From: Mangifera indica
Lineage: Eukaryota; Streptophyta; Magnoliopsida; Sapindales; Anacardiaceae
Direction of reading: 5' to 3'
DNA: 64,000 nucleotides
Assembly: GCF_011075055.1 (NCBI RefSeq)
Contig: NC_058146.1
Location: 15,104,320 to 15,168,319 of the forward strand
Position numbers and translations under genes: made by a program. Position 1 is the stretch's first letter, and every line of letters starts with the position of its first letter. Shown here piece by piece: positions 10,634-22,165 of this stretch. Below the pieces are notes generated by a model. The model was not told the origin of the DNA. It saw only the letters and a list, made by a program, of their open reading frames with translations, and made no database searches.

Positions 10634-13237
10634 ATGGCAGAAACAATTGTCTCTGTTATTGCTGAGAAACTCTTGAGTGAGGTGATGTCCCTTACTTCCA
10701 ATGAAGTCTCCTTGGGATGGGGTGTCAAGAATAATGTACAAGAACTCGCTGGCACCTTAACCACTATCAAAGTTGTTCTCTTAGATGCTGAGGAGAAACA
10801 AACCCAAAATGAGAAGCTGAGAGTTTGGCTGGAAAAGCTTAAGGAGGTTTGCTATGATGTTGAAGATGTTTTGGATGAAATTGAGGTGAAAGATTTGTGT
10901 AAGCAAGTGATGAATGGTCAAAGCATTTCAAGAAAGGTATGCCACTTCTTTTCATCTTCAAATCCAATCATTTTCTGTTTCAGGTTGGGCCATAAAATTA
11001 AGGAGATTAACAAAAGGTTGGCAAAAATAGCTACTGAAAAGGATAATTTTAATCTCACTGAGAAAATTTATAGTAATAATATTTTAGGTTGGGAGAGAGA
11101 AACCCACTCTTTTGTGCGTGCTTCAGATGTTATTGGTAGAGATAAAGACAAAGAAGAGGTTATGAAAATTTTATTATGTCCAAGCGATGGTCATGAAAAT
11201 GTTTCTGTTATTTCTATTGTTGGAATTGGAGGTTTAGGAAAAACCACACTTGCTAAATTGGTGTATAATGATGAAAAAGTAAGTGATTATTTTAAGTTGA
11301 AAATGTGGATTTGTGTGTCGGATAAATTTTCTCTAAAAAGGCTTCTGATTGACATTATCAATTCTGCAATTGGGCAAAAATATAATCACATGAGTATGGA
11401 CCAATTGCAAACAATCCTACGTGATATTATAAGAGATAAAAAATATTTGTTAGTCTTGGATGATGTTTGGAATGAAAACTATGAGTTGTGGTGTGATTTG
11501 AGAAATTTACTAATGGAGTGTGTTAGTGGAAGTAAGATCATAGTAACTACACGTAGTGATTGTGTTGCCTCAATTATGGGATCTATATCTACATACAAGT
11601 TAAAAGGTCTTTCTCTTAATCAATGTTTGTCAGTGTTTGTTAAATATGCATTTAAAGAAGGTCAAGAAAAACAACATCCCAACTTTATAGAGATTGGAAA
11701 AGAAATTGTAAAAAAAATGTAAAGGGGTTCCATTGGCAATAAGAGCCTTAGGAAGTCTTCTTTATTCCTCAACTTTTGAACAAGATTGGATAAATGTGAG
11801 GGATACTGAGATATGGAAGTTAGATCAAAAGGATAATAGCATTTTACATGCTCTAAGAATAAGTTATAATCATTTATCGCCTCCTTTGAAAAAATGTTTT
11901 GTCTTTTGCGCTATATTTCCAAAAGACTTCACATTTTCTAACACTCACTTGATTAAGTTTTGGATGGCTAATGGGCTTCTCAAAGCCCACAATGAAAATG
12001 AAGATTTGGAAACTATTGGCATGCAATATATAAAAGAATTAATGTGGAGATCTTTCTTTCAAGATATTCAAGATTTGGAAAATGGTGTATATTCATTTAA
12101 AATACATGATCTAATGCATGATGTTCCACATTATTGTTCCAAAATGAGGGCTTAATAGTGAAAGGGAGTAACCAAATTACTGCCAAAACTTATTATAGAC
12201 ATTTATTATTTCATTTGGATGCAAGTCAAGTAGAGGCTCTAAGCTTTTTAGCTAACCTGGATAATTTAAAAAGCATTACGTTTTTTACACGTGTTGGAGA
12301 GAATATCACTGTTAGCCAATCATTTTTAGAATTAATTGTCTCAAGATTTCAGTTTTTGCGGTTATTAAATTTACATCATTTAGCTATTGAAGCAGTGCCT
12401 AAAAGAATTGGTAATCTGAAGCATTTGAGATATTTGAGTCTATCATTTAACCCGAAAATAAAAAAACTCCCAAGTTCGATTTACAAGCTACAAAGTTTAC
12501 AATTTTTATCACTGTATGGTTGCGAGAAACTAGAAGAATTAAGCACTGATGTTAAGCACTTAATTAGTCTCAGACTCTTAGCTTTAACCACAGTGCAAAA
12601 GCATCTACCAAATAATGGAATTGGCTGCTTGAATTCTCTTCAATTTTTAGTCATTCACAATTGTAGCAAATTAAAATATTTGTGTGAAGATTTTGGTCGC
12701 CTGAGAACCCTTCGAAGACTACTCATTTCTCAATGTCCAAGTCTTATCTCATTACCACGTAGTATAAGAAGCCTAAGCTCATTAGAAGATCTTCGTTTGA
12801 TAGATTGTGTAAGGCTTAATCTAGATTTGAGCATAGGATCAGATGAGCAACACAATCATGAAGAACTCAATAGCACAGGGCCTCCCCTTCGATTGCTTCA
12901 AATTGATAATTTACCACAATTGGTGAAATTGCCGCAATGGCTTCTTCGCTGTTTGACAAACACGCTGCAAACCTTGCGTATTGGTAATTGTTCCAACTTG
13001 AAGGCACTACCAGAGTCAATGCAAAAACTTCAAGCTCTTCGGGTTTGGAATTGTCCTGAATTGTCATCTCTACCCAAGGATATCAATCATCTCATCGCTT
13101 TGAGAGAACTAATAATTAAAGACTGCCCTAAACTGACGGAAAGATGCAAACCAGAAGGAGGTGAAGATTGGCCCAAGATTGCTCATATCCAGAAGATTGA
13201 ACTTGATGGAGAGGTTATCAAGTCAACCGAAAATTAG
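10634..13237 (+). pseudogene. NLR-A: CC-NB-ARC-LRR resistance gene, two opposite-sign frameshifts
   Basis: RGA-type intracellular immune receptor, single coding exon, about 867 codons overall. The start ATG at 10634 (MAETIVSVIAEKL) is chosen because the homologous NLR-C and NLR-B leaders align up to it. Visible parts: Rx-type coiled coil (residues 1-150) with DVEDVLDEIE at 75-84; P-loop GIGGLGKTT at 197-205 with Walker Lys203; RNBS-A FKLKMWICVSD; kinase-2 LLVLDDVW at 272-279, whose final Trp is typical of non-TIR NLRs; RNBS-B GSKIIVTTR near 299; GLPL-type GVPLA; MHD motif in KIHDLMHDV near residue 490; then about a dozen LRRs to the stop at 13235. Compared with NLR-C, an extra A in the A-run at 11709-11716 shifts the frame just before GLPL, and a lost G near 12124 restores it just after MHD. 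As written, translation stops at 11722. An assembly error in the A-run is possible; the second indel is not in a homopolymer. Confidence 0.9.
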
Positions 13238-13437
13238 GTATGACCAATCCATATCTCTTCTCCTTAATCAGTTAGTAGGCAAATATTCTTGACATAATTA
13301 TTTGTTTCAAGTCAACTTTTGGTAACAATTTGATTGGTTTATCATCAGATATGAATTTCAAAATTTGAACAGCTACAAAACTTAACTTCTTTGTTTCTCC
13401 TTCCTTTCTTTAACTTTGTTATTTTCTATGTATGCAG
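13238..13437 (+). other. 3'-UTR intron of NLR-A
   Basis: GT follows the stop codon directly (TAG then GTATGACC), and the pyrimidine-rich end ttgttattttctatgtatgcag precedes GGGAAACTTGAATCA. The same arrangement is seen after NLR-C (51618-51819), after NLR-B (from 30523, with an insertion inside) and after the spare LRR fragments, so the intron predates the duplications. With the junction at the stop codon, it should not by itself trigger nonsense-mediated decay. Confidence 0.65.
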
Positions 13438-13959
13438 GGGAAACTTGAATCAAATGTATGAGTTTTTAATCTCATAAATTCTTCAATTTCCATGAATTAT
13501 GAACCCTAATTCAACCAATTGACTGGAGGATTTATCCATTTTACTTCTTCTATGTATTAAGCATTGGTGTTCGATCTACACCTTCATGTTTTTTCAGGTG
13601 CAAATCATTTAGTTTTTAGATTATACAATTTTAAAGATTGTTGAGTTTTTATATACAAATATGTATATATATATATATTGCAGGACTCTTAAGTTTACAA
13701 ATATAAGTTTACAATATATATATATATATATTGCAGGAATCAAAGATTGTTGAGATTACGCCAAATGGTTCAGAATTTCGGTGTTTACAAATATAATTCC
13801 AATAATGTTTTGTGCAAATGAACAATTAGTACACTCTAAGTTTATTCCAATAAAGTTTCAGATTTTATTGGAATTCTGTTCTGCCAAAGAGTAGATTACA
13901 GGGTGTTGGTGTTTGAGATGCAAAACAACATCTTTGATTTTTATGGATTCACAAGTGCA
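13438..13959 (+). other. NLR-A 3' UTR and spacer with TA tracts
   Basis: No gene. The continuation of the 3' UTR contains two short TA runs (about 13661-13678 and 13714-13732), each followed by ttgcagga. They lie inside a local duplication of about 60 bp around aagtttacaa and ggactcttaag. The stretch is partly repeated at 14380-14830 after the spare LRR fragment. Confidence 0.5.
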
Positions 13960-14380
13960 GCAATTTAGAATATTTGTGTGAAGATTTTGGTCGCCTGAGA
14001 GCCCTTCGAAGACTTTGGATTTTTGCATGCCCAAGTATGATCTCATTACCACGTGGTGTAAGAAACTTAAGCTCCTTAGAAAAACTTTGGTTTAAAGATT
14101 GTGGAAGGCCTAATCTTGATTTGAGCACAGGATCAGATAAGCAAGACACAGGACCTCCTCTTCGATTAGTCCAAATCCATGATTTACCAAAACTGGTGAT
14201 GACTTCTTCTGTGTTCGACAAACACTTTGGGAGAATTATTCATTGATGGCAGTCCAGAATTGTCATCTCTACCAGAGGATATGAATCATCTGAACTCTTT
14301 GAGAGAATTGGTCCAAGATTGCTCATATCCCAAACATTCAACTTGACGAAGAGATTATCAAGTCAACCGAAAATTAGTTA
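13960..14380 (+). pseudogene. Spare LRR-tail fragment of an NLR (U1)
   Basis: About 420 bp matching the last LRRs of NLR-A. It begins at CEDFGRLRALRRLWI (compare CEDFGRLRTLRRLLI in NLR-A) and passes through SLPRGVRNLSSLEKLW, LDLSTGSDKQ and PPLRLVQIHDLPKL. A frame shift then leads into SPELSSLPEDMNHLNSLREL and the tail Q(V)NRKL, with the usual TAG and GTATGACC. It lacks coiled coil, NB-ARC and most LRRs. It carries its own copy of the NLR 3' UTR downstream, so it arose by unequal exchange or local duplication of the gene end. A matching fragment in U3 is at 52340-52893. Confidence 0.8.
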
Positions 14381-15329
14381 TGACCGTATGACCAAACCAT
14401 ATCTCTTCTTCTTCATTTGGTTAAAAATTTGTACTAATACAAAACTGATCCTATTCTTTGTTTTATCTGTATGCAGGGAAAACTTGAATCAGATGTGTGA
14501 GTTTTCAATCTCATAATTAAATTCTTCCATTTCCATTGAAATAGCCTAATTTGGAACACTAATTCAACTGAATGACAGGAGGGGTTATTCATTTTAGTTC
14601 TTCAATGTATTAAGCATTGATGTGGGATCTATCGTCTCCAAGTTTTTCAGGTACAAATTATTTGGCTTTTAGATAGTACAAATTGTTGGGTTTCTTAAAT
14701 ATTTTCTTAGTTTTCTACTCACCTTAAAATTAACCTCATTTGTAAATATATAATGTAGGACTCATGGAGATTCGGCAGAATGGGGCACTTAGTAAAGCAT
14801 ATATTCCTCCATAGTTAACAATTATGGTTCAGCCTTTACCAGTGAATATAACTTCTCATGATGTGATTTGTTTAAATAAATATTTGTGAATGTACAGAGT
14901 TTCATGTTTATGTTTTAATTGTTTTATGGCAACACATATTTATTCCAATAAAGTTTCAGATTTTATTTCTATTTATGTTTCGATTATCACAGTTTTTTTT
15001 TCTTTTTAATTTTCTCTTCCTCCTTGACGTCATCATCTCAAGATTTGAAATATAGTTTTTGCATATTCATCTTTCTTGGAAAGATATATGATATTTAAAA
15101 CTCTTTGGTTAAATTTTTGAGCTTTGCAGACCCTTGAACATGAAATTCTAAAAGATAACTTGAAGTCAAACATTGTTTTTATTGTATGTGTTGATTAAAG
15201 AAAGAAACCAGCTCAGGGATCCATAATATCTTAGTTTTAATATCTGGGATCCTAAATTCTCTTCTTAAAAGGAGAAAAAAAAAAATAGTTGTTGAAATTC
15301 TGTTCTGCGAAGGAATAGATTACAGGGTG
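14381..15329. other. Duplicated NLR 3'-UTR sequence and spacer (U1)
   Basis: No gene. 14381-14830 repeats the NLR 3' UTR (tgtatgcagg then gaaaacttgaatcaga, and actcatggagattc). 14830-15329 is paralogous to 53270-53690 in U3 and includes the phrase ggatccataatatcttag. Confidence 0.6.
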
Positions 15330-18300
15330 TTATAATATTTGTGATGCAAAACAATGTCTTTATTATTGCCAGTAATGTCCTTGGATTGAGCTGTCTTCAG
15401 AGAAACTTGGCCTATAATAAGAGTGCTCCACACTGTAAGCTGCTTCTTTTTCCGGTGTTTGATTTTTTTTCTATCATTTGGCGTACTGCAATATTTCCTT
15501 TCTTAGCTGATTCATTCGATACTGATCAATCTTCCTTTCCCTCTGGATATCTTAGAAATGTTGTGATCAATGTTAGCATGCCATCTGACATCGAAGAATA
15601 TAAAAGTTTACAGACAATGTAAGTTAGTCTTGTAATGCCATGAGTGTGTCTCTTATTGTTTATGTGGATCTTCTTTAATAGTTTTTTCCCTTTCTGCAGG
15701 GATTTGGTTTTAAACAGCTTAATTGTCAAATCCCAAGTGCTTTGTTCGGTATTGATACTGTTACTTGTAAATTTGTTGAAGCTTGCCTTCATATATTTAA
15801 GATTTGACTATTTTATTTAAGTTTGTTTGTTTCATTTTAGATTTTTATCTTATCCTTATATTTTTATTTAGCATACATTATTTTGTTTGTTGTCTCAATG
15901 GCCAGGTTTCTTGGAAACAATGGCCTATCAGGAACCATTCCTCAGCAAAAGGCTGTATATCTTAAAAACATGTAAGCTTTAGCTTCAGTTTTCTTGAGAA
16001 TTATGCATATATATCATGTCGAATTAGTTGGATGTTATATGTCAGTATTTGTTATATCTTCCTAGAAAGGTTTAGAGGCTCAAATGTTGAAGAGGTATTG
16101 GTGCCAAATGCTTCGTTAATAGATTAACAAGAAAAAGAAAAAAAATCTTACCGTACAAACTGAAGAAGATTGAAAAATGCACTACTGCTACAAATATGTA
16201 TACTGGAATTAGGCCATCCCATTAAATTTTAAAAATCCTGACAATAATTGTAAGCAGTATCTTGTTACAAGTAATTGATGAAAGCAACTGAAAGTCTTGA
16301 CTGAATAGTTTCTTCCCAGATTTATATGCACATGTTTCCTATTCATTTGGTGTTTAGAATTCTATTTTGTGCAGAGATTTATCTGGCAATTATTTCTCTG
16401 AGTTACTGTGAGACCTTTCATCTGGTCTAAAGTGGGTATCTATTTCAACATAAATGAATAGAGAAGAGATTCAACCACTTTGAAGTTTATGTTGATCTTT
16501 GCTTTGGATTGAACAGGTATCTAGTGACCTCAAACATCAGGTTAGTTATAATTCCTTTTTCAATATATAAGATGTCAGATTTTGTTTTTTGAAAAAAGGC
16601 ACTTGCTTAAAGGAAAAAATAAATAGAAATATAAAGCTTCAGCAATGGGATATAATGCTCTTTGACAAAGATACCTGGTAATGTTCTCTGTGCTTGCCAG
16701 TATTCACCCTGGATTGAATTGTCTGCAGAGAAACTTCCCCTGCAATAAGAGTGCTACATGCTGTAAGCTTCTTTCTTTCTGCTGTATAATTACTCTATAA
16801 AATTTAGTATTCTACCAATTTACCTTTCTCCCTGTGTTGCAGTTGTAGCTTTGTAAATTGTTTGTTCATTGTGCTCCACTTACGATAACTGGACCAAACT
16901 GATAGTGTAGTTTATATTTGCAATATGCAGATTCAAGTTTCGCAATCTATTGTGGTGGGGAAGAAATGAAAGTTGATAGCATGGTGTATAAGGCTGATAA
17001 CAATGATATTGATGGAGCTTCTTCCAATCTACTTGATGCAGAAAAAGGAGCAATTACTGATGCCAATTTGTTTTCTGATAGACAACAACAGATTCAACAC
17101 ACATGTTCAAAATACTAGCTCACAAGTGACTGGCACTGCAGCCCCAAAGCTTTATCAGTCTTCAAGGCAATCCCCTGGATCACTTCGATATTATGGACTT
17201 TAGTCTGGAGAATAAACCTTACAATGTAGGCTTGTCCTTTGTTGAGGCAACTTTTTGGTAATCAAAGCTCACGACAAAGATATGTCTTGGAAGGCATGCT
17301 ATTTATATCTATGTTCAGGTAAGCTTGTTGGAGAATTTTGGCTCTTGTCCTTGAATAAACAGCTTCTACTATTTCAATTTCATGTATTTACTGTCGTTGA
17401 TCTTGTAGGGAACTCTCCAGTTAGAAAAATTTTGGTATATCAAAAGAAGCAGATGGAAATAGGAAAGCAGTGACAAAGAAATGTAATGTTAATGTATCTA
17501 AGAACTATCTTGAAATCCACCTTTCTGGGTTGGCAAAGGGACTTTGTTGCCTACCTACAGGATCAGAGGTTGTTTGCTGAGGTTGAATGGATTCTGCGTC
17601 TGCTTCAGCTACTGGATACCTGGGAATATGGTCATTTGCGTGTAATGAATTTGTAATGACAGTATAATTGTAAGCAAAGGAAAGCTATAATGAACTATTA
17701 TATTTAAATGAGTAATGTTGCTTTATTGAATGAACTATGAGATTACAGCAGAAGGTTTATTGTTGAAATGCTGAATGAAACAAGAGTTTACAGCAAGAGA
17801 TTTATTTTCGAATGCTTAGAAAAGATAAACTTGATACAGAACCAAGTTCCCCATCGTAGGCCAAAGGCCACCTAATTCCCACCCAAGACTTCATTCTCTT
17901 TTTGGATGCCTGAACCTTCGTTCTTCTTCTTCTTTTAAGCTACCCAATCTTCAGTTTCTGCACTATTTCAGCCTTCTGTTCTTCCTTCAGTTTCTGTGTC
18001 ATTTCAGCCTTCTACTCTCCCTTGGTTCTTGCCTTATGATCTGCTTCATTAAAGATAATTAAATTGGTTTGATTTGCTGATTCTGCAAATTAATCCATTG
18101 CTTCTGCTGACTGAATTACAGCTGGAATTGGTGCTTTCTTCATTTTGCCTTTCCTGCGATATTGTCTAATTATGGGAGGTCTACCAGACTTGTTACATCT
18201 TAATGTCATTCTAAATACACTAGGTGATTCCTTTGGACATTATATGCTTTAAGATAAGTTACTAACAAATGTACATTATATGCTTTCTTATATACATATA

Positions 18301-18700
18301 ACTGAATTTTCGTACTCAAATTTCACACCAACTGTTGGTATTGCAGTACCTCTCAAAATTTTTGGCTTGCTACTAATATTTTTAGCTTTTTACATGTAGA
18401 TAAAAAGAAATAATGATGTTGCAGAAGGCAAATGTCCATGGGATTTTTAAAATAATAATAGTTGAAGTCGTAGAAGTCAAGCTTGTTCAAGAGATATGAT
18501 TTGTGGTAATAGATCTACTACTGCAGGGTATGCTTTCGATGGAAGGGCGATATCTGTGAAGCAACTTTCAATAGGATCTCACTAAAGGAAAAATCAGCTT
18601 TTTAATGAAATAACTACCGTAACTGCAAAGCAAAATTGTAATCTTCTTATTATTTGGTTGCTACATTGAGGGAACTTGACGCCTTTGGGTAAATTAGTAT
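15330..18700 (+). pseudogene. LRR-malectin receptor kinase (LRR-VIII-2/RFK1-like) pseudogene, U1
   Basis: Degenerate pieces occur in the order expected for an LRR-malectin RLK, with intron-like spacers kept. LRR exons: DLVLNSLIV (about 15700), FLGNNGLSGTIPQQKAVYLK (15905) and DLSGNYFSEL (16377). Next comes the linker GLNCLQRNFPCNKS (about 16710), an earlier partial copy of which is SNVLGLSCLQRNLAYNKS at 15370. Malectin-like parts: SSFAIYCGGEEMKVDS (16932), then after a frameshift LYQSSRQSPGSLRYYGLSLE (17152), NYLEIHL and GLCCLP (about 17500). A kinase subdomain I-III piece follows (AFDGRAISVKQLS, 18530; FNEITTV). The rest of the kinase is missing. Such proteins are plasma-membrane receptors. 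Multiple stops and frameshifts show it is dead. Kept introns point to DNA-level duplication, not retroposition. Confidence 0.75.
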
Positions 18701-19957
18701 CTTAAAAAACAAAGGCCTTGATCAAATATTGTTTGGTATGAAGATGCTAACTGATGATCAATCTTAGTTTAAAATTTCTACTGTGCTTTTCTTGTAAGCA
18801 ACTGTAACATTAATGCTTGTGATTTCTCTCCTATGATTTACAATATAAAATTTGAAAGTTTCAGAACAAAATAATAATTCTAAAATTTATGTTCAGGAAA
18901 TCATCATGCAAAATGCTCTTCAGCTTTTGCCTTTCATCACATAATCCTCATCGCAAACTTGTATGCAAAGCCCCTCCACCTAATGTTTTGTTGGTGGATT
19001 GGATGGAATCATTTAGATCTTGGGCTCTGACGCCATTTGTTGGACACTTGAACCTTAATAAATACTAATTAGGTCTCTTCCACGCGAAAAGCATAGACCT
19101 AATAACATTTATGGAGTTTCCCCAACATTTTGAATCAAGTTGGACCTTGTGAGTCTAGCATCTCTCGTTGCATCAAGCCCACCAACATGTTCTTCTAGTT
19201 GTTCATCAAATAAAAGAACCCCAAAAAATCTCTAGAAGTTAAGGTTAGATTCAAATTGAGTTGAATCTGGGTTCAAGCTTGTTCAAATTAATTAGAGATA
19301 TTGTCAGTGAGATGAATAGTATTACTAATGCAATAAATAATGTTATGAGTGAGATAAATAGTGTCATCAGAGAGTAATTTGAACTAAACTATAGTCTAAC
19401 TACCTAATTGGAACTCCATCTCAAATCAAGCCAAATCGGCTCGATTTGAATCCACCCTCACTAGAAGCCAACTCCATAGTCGATAATTACAATTGCATAA
19501 AACAACTTTTCCCACTAGAAGACATTTTCAACTTCAACATTTACTAAAATTGAGGGATTGTCGTTACTAGTACAACTTATTCCAATGAGATCTCCACATA
19601 ACAATTCATTGCGGATATATGTTGATCCATCTATGTTCAAGACATGCTTTTAAAAACCAACAGTCCAATCAGCTGAATTGTCACCCACCAACAAAAACGA
19701 TTATGGTTCATTTGAAAACCATTTTCAAAGTTAGATTGGATTGAATTGGACAATTTGAAATAGGTTACATGAAAAATTAATATTTTAAATTCATTATTGG
19801 GACTTAAACCAAAGTTCTCATCGATCAATTTTAAGCATGTGTCCCATCAAATTAAGTTTATTTTAATGATAAAATAATTTAGATTATATTTTAATAATAA
19901 ATTATACAAAATTATTTTAAATATTAATTTTAAACAATTAACTGGTTTGACCACCAA
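18701..19957. other. Spacer with an LTR-like/PBS-like junction (U1)
   Basis: No gene. At 19024-19050 the minus strand reads gtccaacaaatggcgtcagagccc. This resembles an LTR end (CA) followed by the tRNA-Met primer-binding motif of Copia elements (TGGTATCAGAGC, here GGCGTCAGAGC). The same junction recurs at about 33995-34020 (U2) and 56770-56795 (U3). The presumed LTR body lies to the right (19050 onward), but its other end is not defined. The rest is AT-rich paralogous DNA. Confidence 0.4.
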
Positions 19958-20248
19958 TCAAATTGCCCCTCCACTGAGTTAATTTCCAATCCAATTCCGA
20001 AAATATTGGTTCATGGTGTCAAAATGCTACCCTTTTGGAATTTTCCCACTCAAATTGTTGTAGGACAAGTTGAGCTTTGAGAGCTAATCCAACAAAGGGA
20101 TTTCTAAAAGAATCTCTCCACTCAAATGGTTGAAACTAAGGTCTAATGACTCCAAAACAAACAATTATCTATCGCTATTTGGAATCTCACCATAGACATA
20201 ATTACGTGAGAGATCGAGCATACAAAGTCCTAGTAAAGTTCTTATTTT
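19958..20248 (-). pseudogene. Antisense LRR receptor-like protein (RLP) fragment, U1
   Basis: On the minus strand one frame reads LLGLCMLDLSRNYVYGEIPN, then LESLDLSFNHLSGEILLEIP, SKLNLSYNNLSGKIPKG, HFDTMNQYFRNWIGN, interrupted by stops at DR*LF, LLD*LS and KG*HF. This is the C-terminal LRR stretch of plant RLPs or RLKs of the Cf/EIX class (LDLS.N.LSGEIP and LNLSYNNLSGKIP, then the FD or QF plus F.GN cap). No membrane segment is seen beyond it. Copies lie in U2 (34940-35223) and U3 (57735-58018) in the same orientation, opposite to the NLRs. It is a remnant only. Confidence 0.72.
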
Positions 20249-21180
20249 AACTAGAAATAAGATTAACAAATAACCTATTGTGAATTTGAAATAACATTAA
20301 ATCACATAATGATACATTATTCTTGATGAATTCTTATTATAAGGTCAATAGTATCATGTATGCTTAAAACAACACAAAAGTAAACGTAAGATTATATGTG
20401 CTAAGTTTTAATTCAAAATGTAAGTCATAATAATTACATTTATGAAGAAATAGTTAAACATTAACTATCATGCTCATATATATCTTAATAATTCAAAGTA
20501 CATGATAAAAATATAAGTCATAATAAGTACTTTTATGTGATTTTTTTATACTATAATAAAAAATTTCTCTTTTCAGTATTTACCAACATTTGTATGGGAA
20601 CTCAAAATCAAATTATTTTGAGCCAATGGATTCCTTCTTAATTACCACTTGTTTTAGCACACAAACAACATATGGTCAATCTAGCTTATTATATATGATA
20701 TGAATAATCTCGTACTTATGCACCATATGAAATATACATATGCATATCAAATCCAATTGTGACATCTCAGATTGAATGATTAATGGTACACTAGGGCAAT
20801 CTTATGATGAATCATTAACTACATTTTACATGTCTATGTGATTCATCGATCATGTTCAAAAAATAGTTCACTAATTTTTAATTCACATTATATGACTTTC
20901 ATAATCACTCGTACTAATATCATCTCATGATAGTTAGTGAAGGCATTTAGTGTACCTATTGTGCAATGTCAATGTCTAATTGGCATCATGTACGTAAGAA
21001 ACACTTCAATGATTTAATCTTCCAAAGATCTATATCATCTAGACAATTTACATGCATACAACATATTTAATGAATAAATAAACAAAGTGAAGTAAAATAT
21101 GTGAATACAAAACATTTCTTTATTATTATAAGATGAAACGCCCTAAAAATGACAACATGATTGTTTCCTAGTACATACAC
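20249..21180. other. AT-rich paralogous spacer, left flank of LTR remnant (U1)
   Basis: No gene. The stretch is paralogous to 35224-36180 and 58019-58910. Anchors include gaatgattaatggtacacta and atcttccaaagatctatatc. Its right part may belong to the left LTR of the element ending at 21308. Confidence 0.55.
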
Positions 21181-22165
21181 TAATAAATCCTATATAAGGA
21201 AACATAAATCAACATAAGAATATATGTTAACCTAGAAAACCACATATTTAAGACATACTTGAACATAGGAAACTACATATTTTAAATATATTCTAACATA
21301 TTTTAACATCCCCTTAAACTCAACTTAGCAAACAAACTCAAGTTAGCAAAGGATTTGCTAAATTGAGTTTGTAATACAAGTCAAGAGGTGAAGACTTTTG
21401 CTATCTAATCAATAAAAGGTATGGAAGTGAGCTAAAGGGTGTCATTGACAAGATGACGACATGAGTGTACCAAACTAACAAGAGTGTGAGTGTACCAAAC
21501 TAATAAACTCATCTTTCTACGTAAGTGATGATGTGAGTATACTAAACTAATAAACTCATCTTTCCACATAAGTGATTGCGTGAATGTGTCAAATTAATGA
21601 AATCATTTTTTCATGTAAGTGACAATGTGTGTATACTAAACTAATAAACTCAATTTTTCATATAGGTGATGACGTGAGTGTGTGGTCAAACTAATGAACT
21701 TATCTTCCCACATAGATGACGGTGTAAGTGTGTCAAAACGAAATGCCGACATAAACGTTCAGCGCTCATACAATGATGAAAATTGAATAAATTGTATTTT
21801 TGGTATATTAAATTATATGAATGATAGATAAATTTATAGAAGCCCTAAATTTTGTATAGGGAAATATAAATCAACATTATAAATATACAATAATGCATAG
21901 CAAGAAAACATATATTAAAAATATATGCTAACCTAAGAAAACATATATTTAGGATAAAATAGTGTTATATATATAACTTTTTTGTATAAACAACGACATG
22001 TCATCATTAGATTGAATAATTATAAATAAAATAATATCTAATCATATAGTGACACATTATTATTTATATACAAAATTATATATATAATTTTATTAATTTA
22101 TGATATATAATAACATAAATAATCATATATTTGAAATATATTCTAACAAATTCTATCATTATCAA
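21181..22165 (-). mobile_element. Short Copia-type LTR element remnant at the U1/U2 border
   Basis: Read on the minus strand: a right-hand LTR (about 22165 to 21775) ends ...ATTTTCA, and a degenerate primer-site region follows. In the U2/U3 copy the motif TGGTATCAGAG is intact at 36718-36728. A non-coding interior of about 460 bp (21309-21774) carries roughly 60-bp repeats around catctttccacatangtgat, then a purine-rich aagggga, then the second LTR starting TGTTAAAATATGTTAGAATA at 21308. The two LTR-like blocks share cctannnaaggaaacataaatcaacat. The interior is too short for gag-pol, so the element is non-autonomous. The right LTR also holds the empty site of the poly(A) retroposon (21895-21904) and a MITE. 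Confidence 0.6.
21960..22110. mobile_element. MITE-like palindrome inside the LTR remnant (U2)
   Basis: About 150 bp with arms gttatatatataacttnttt and its near complement around 22080. It interrupts the LTR after acatatatttaggata; the LTR resumes with tatgatatataata. U4 has the same insertion (59690-59845). In U1 (about 5190) and U3 (about 37525) the LTR runs on without it. Confidence 0.6.
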
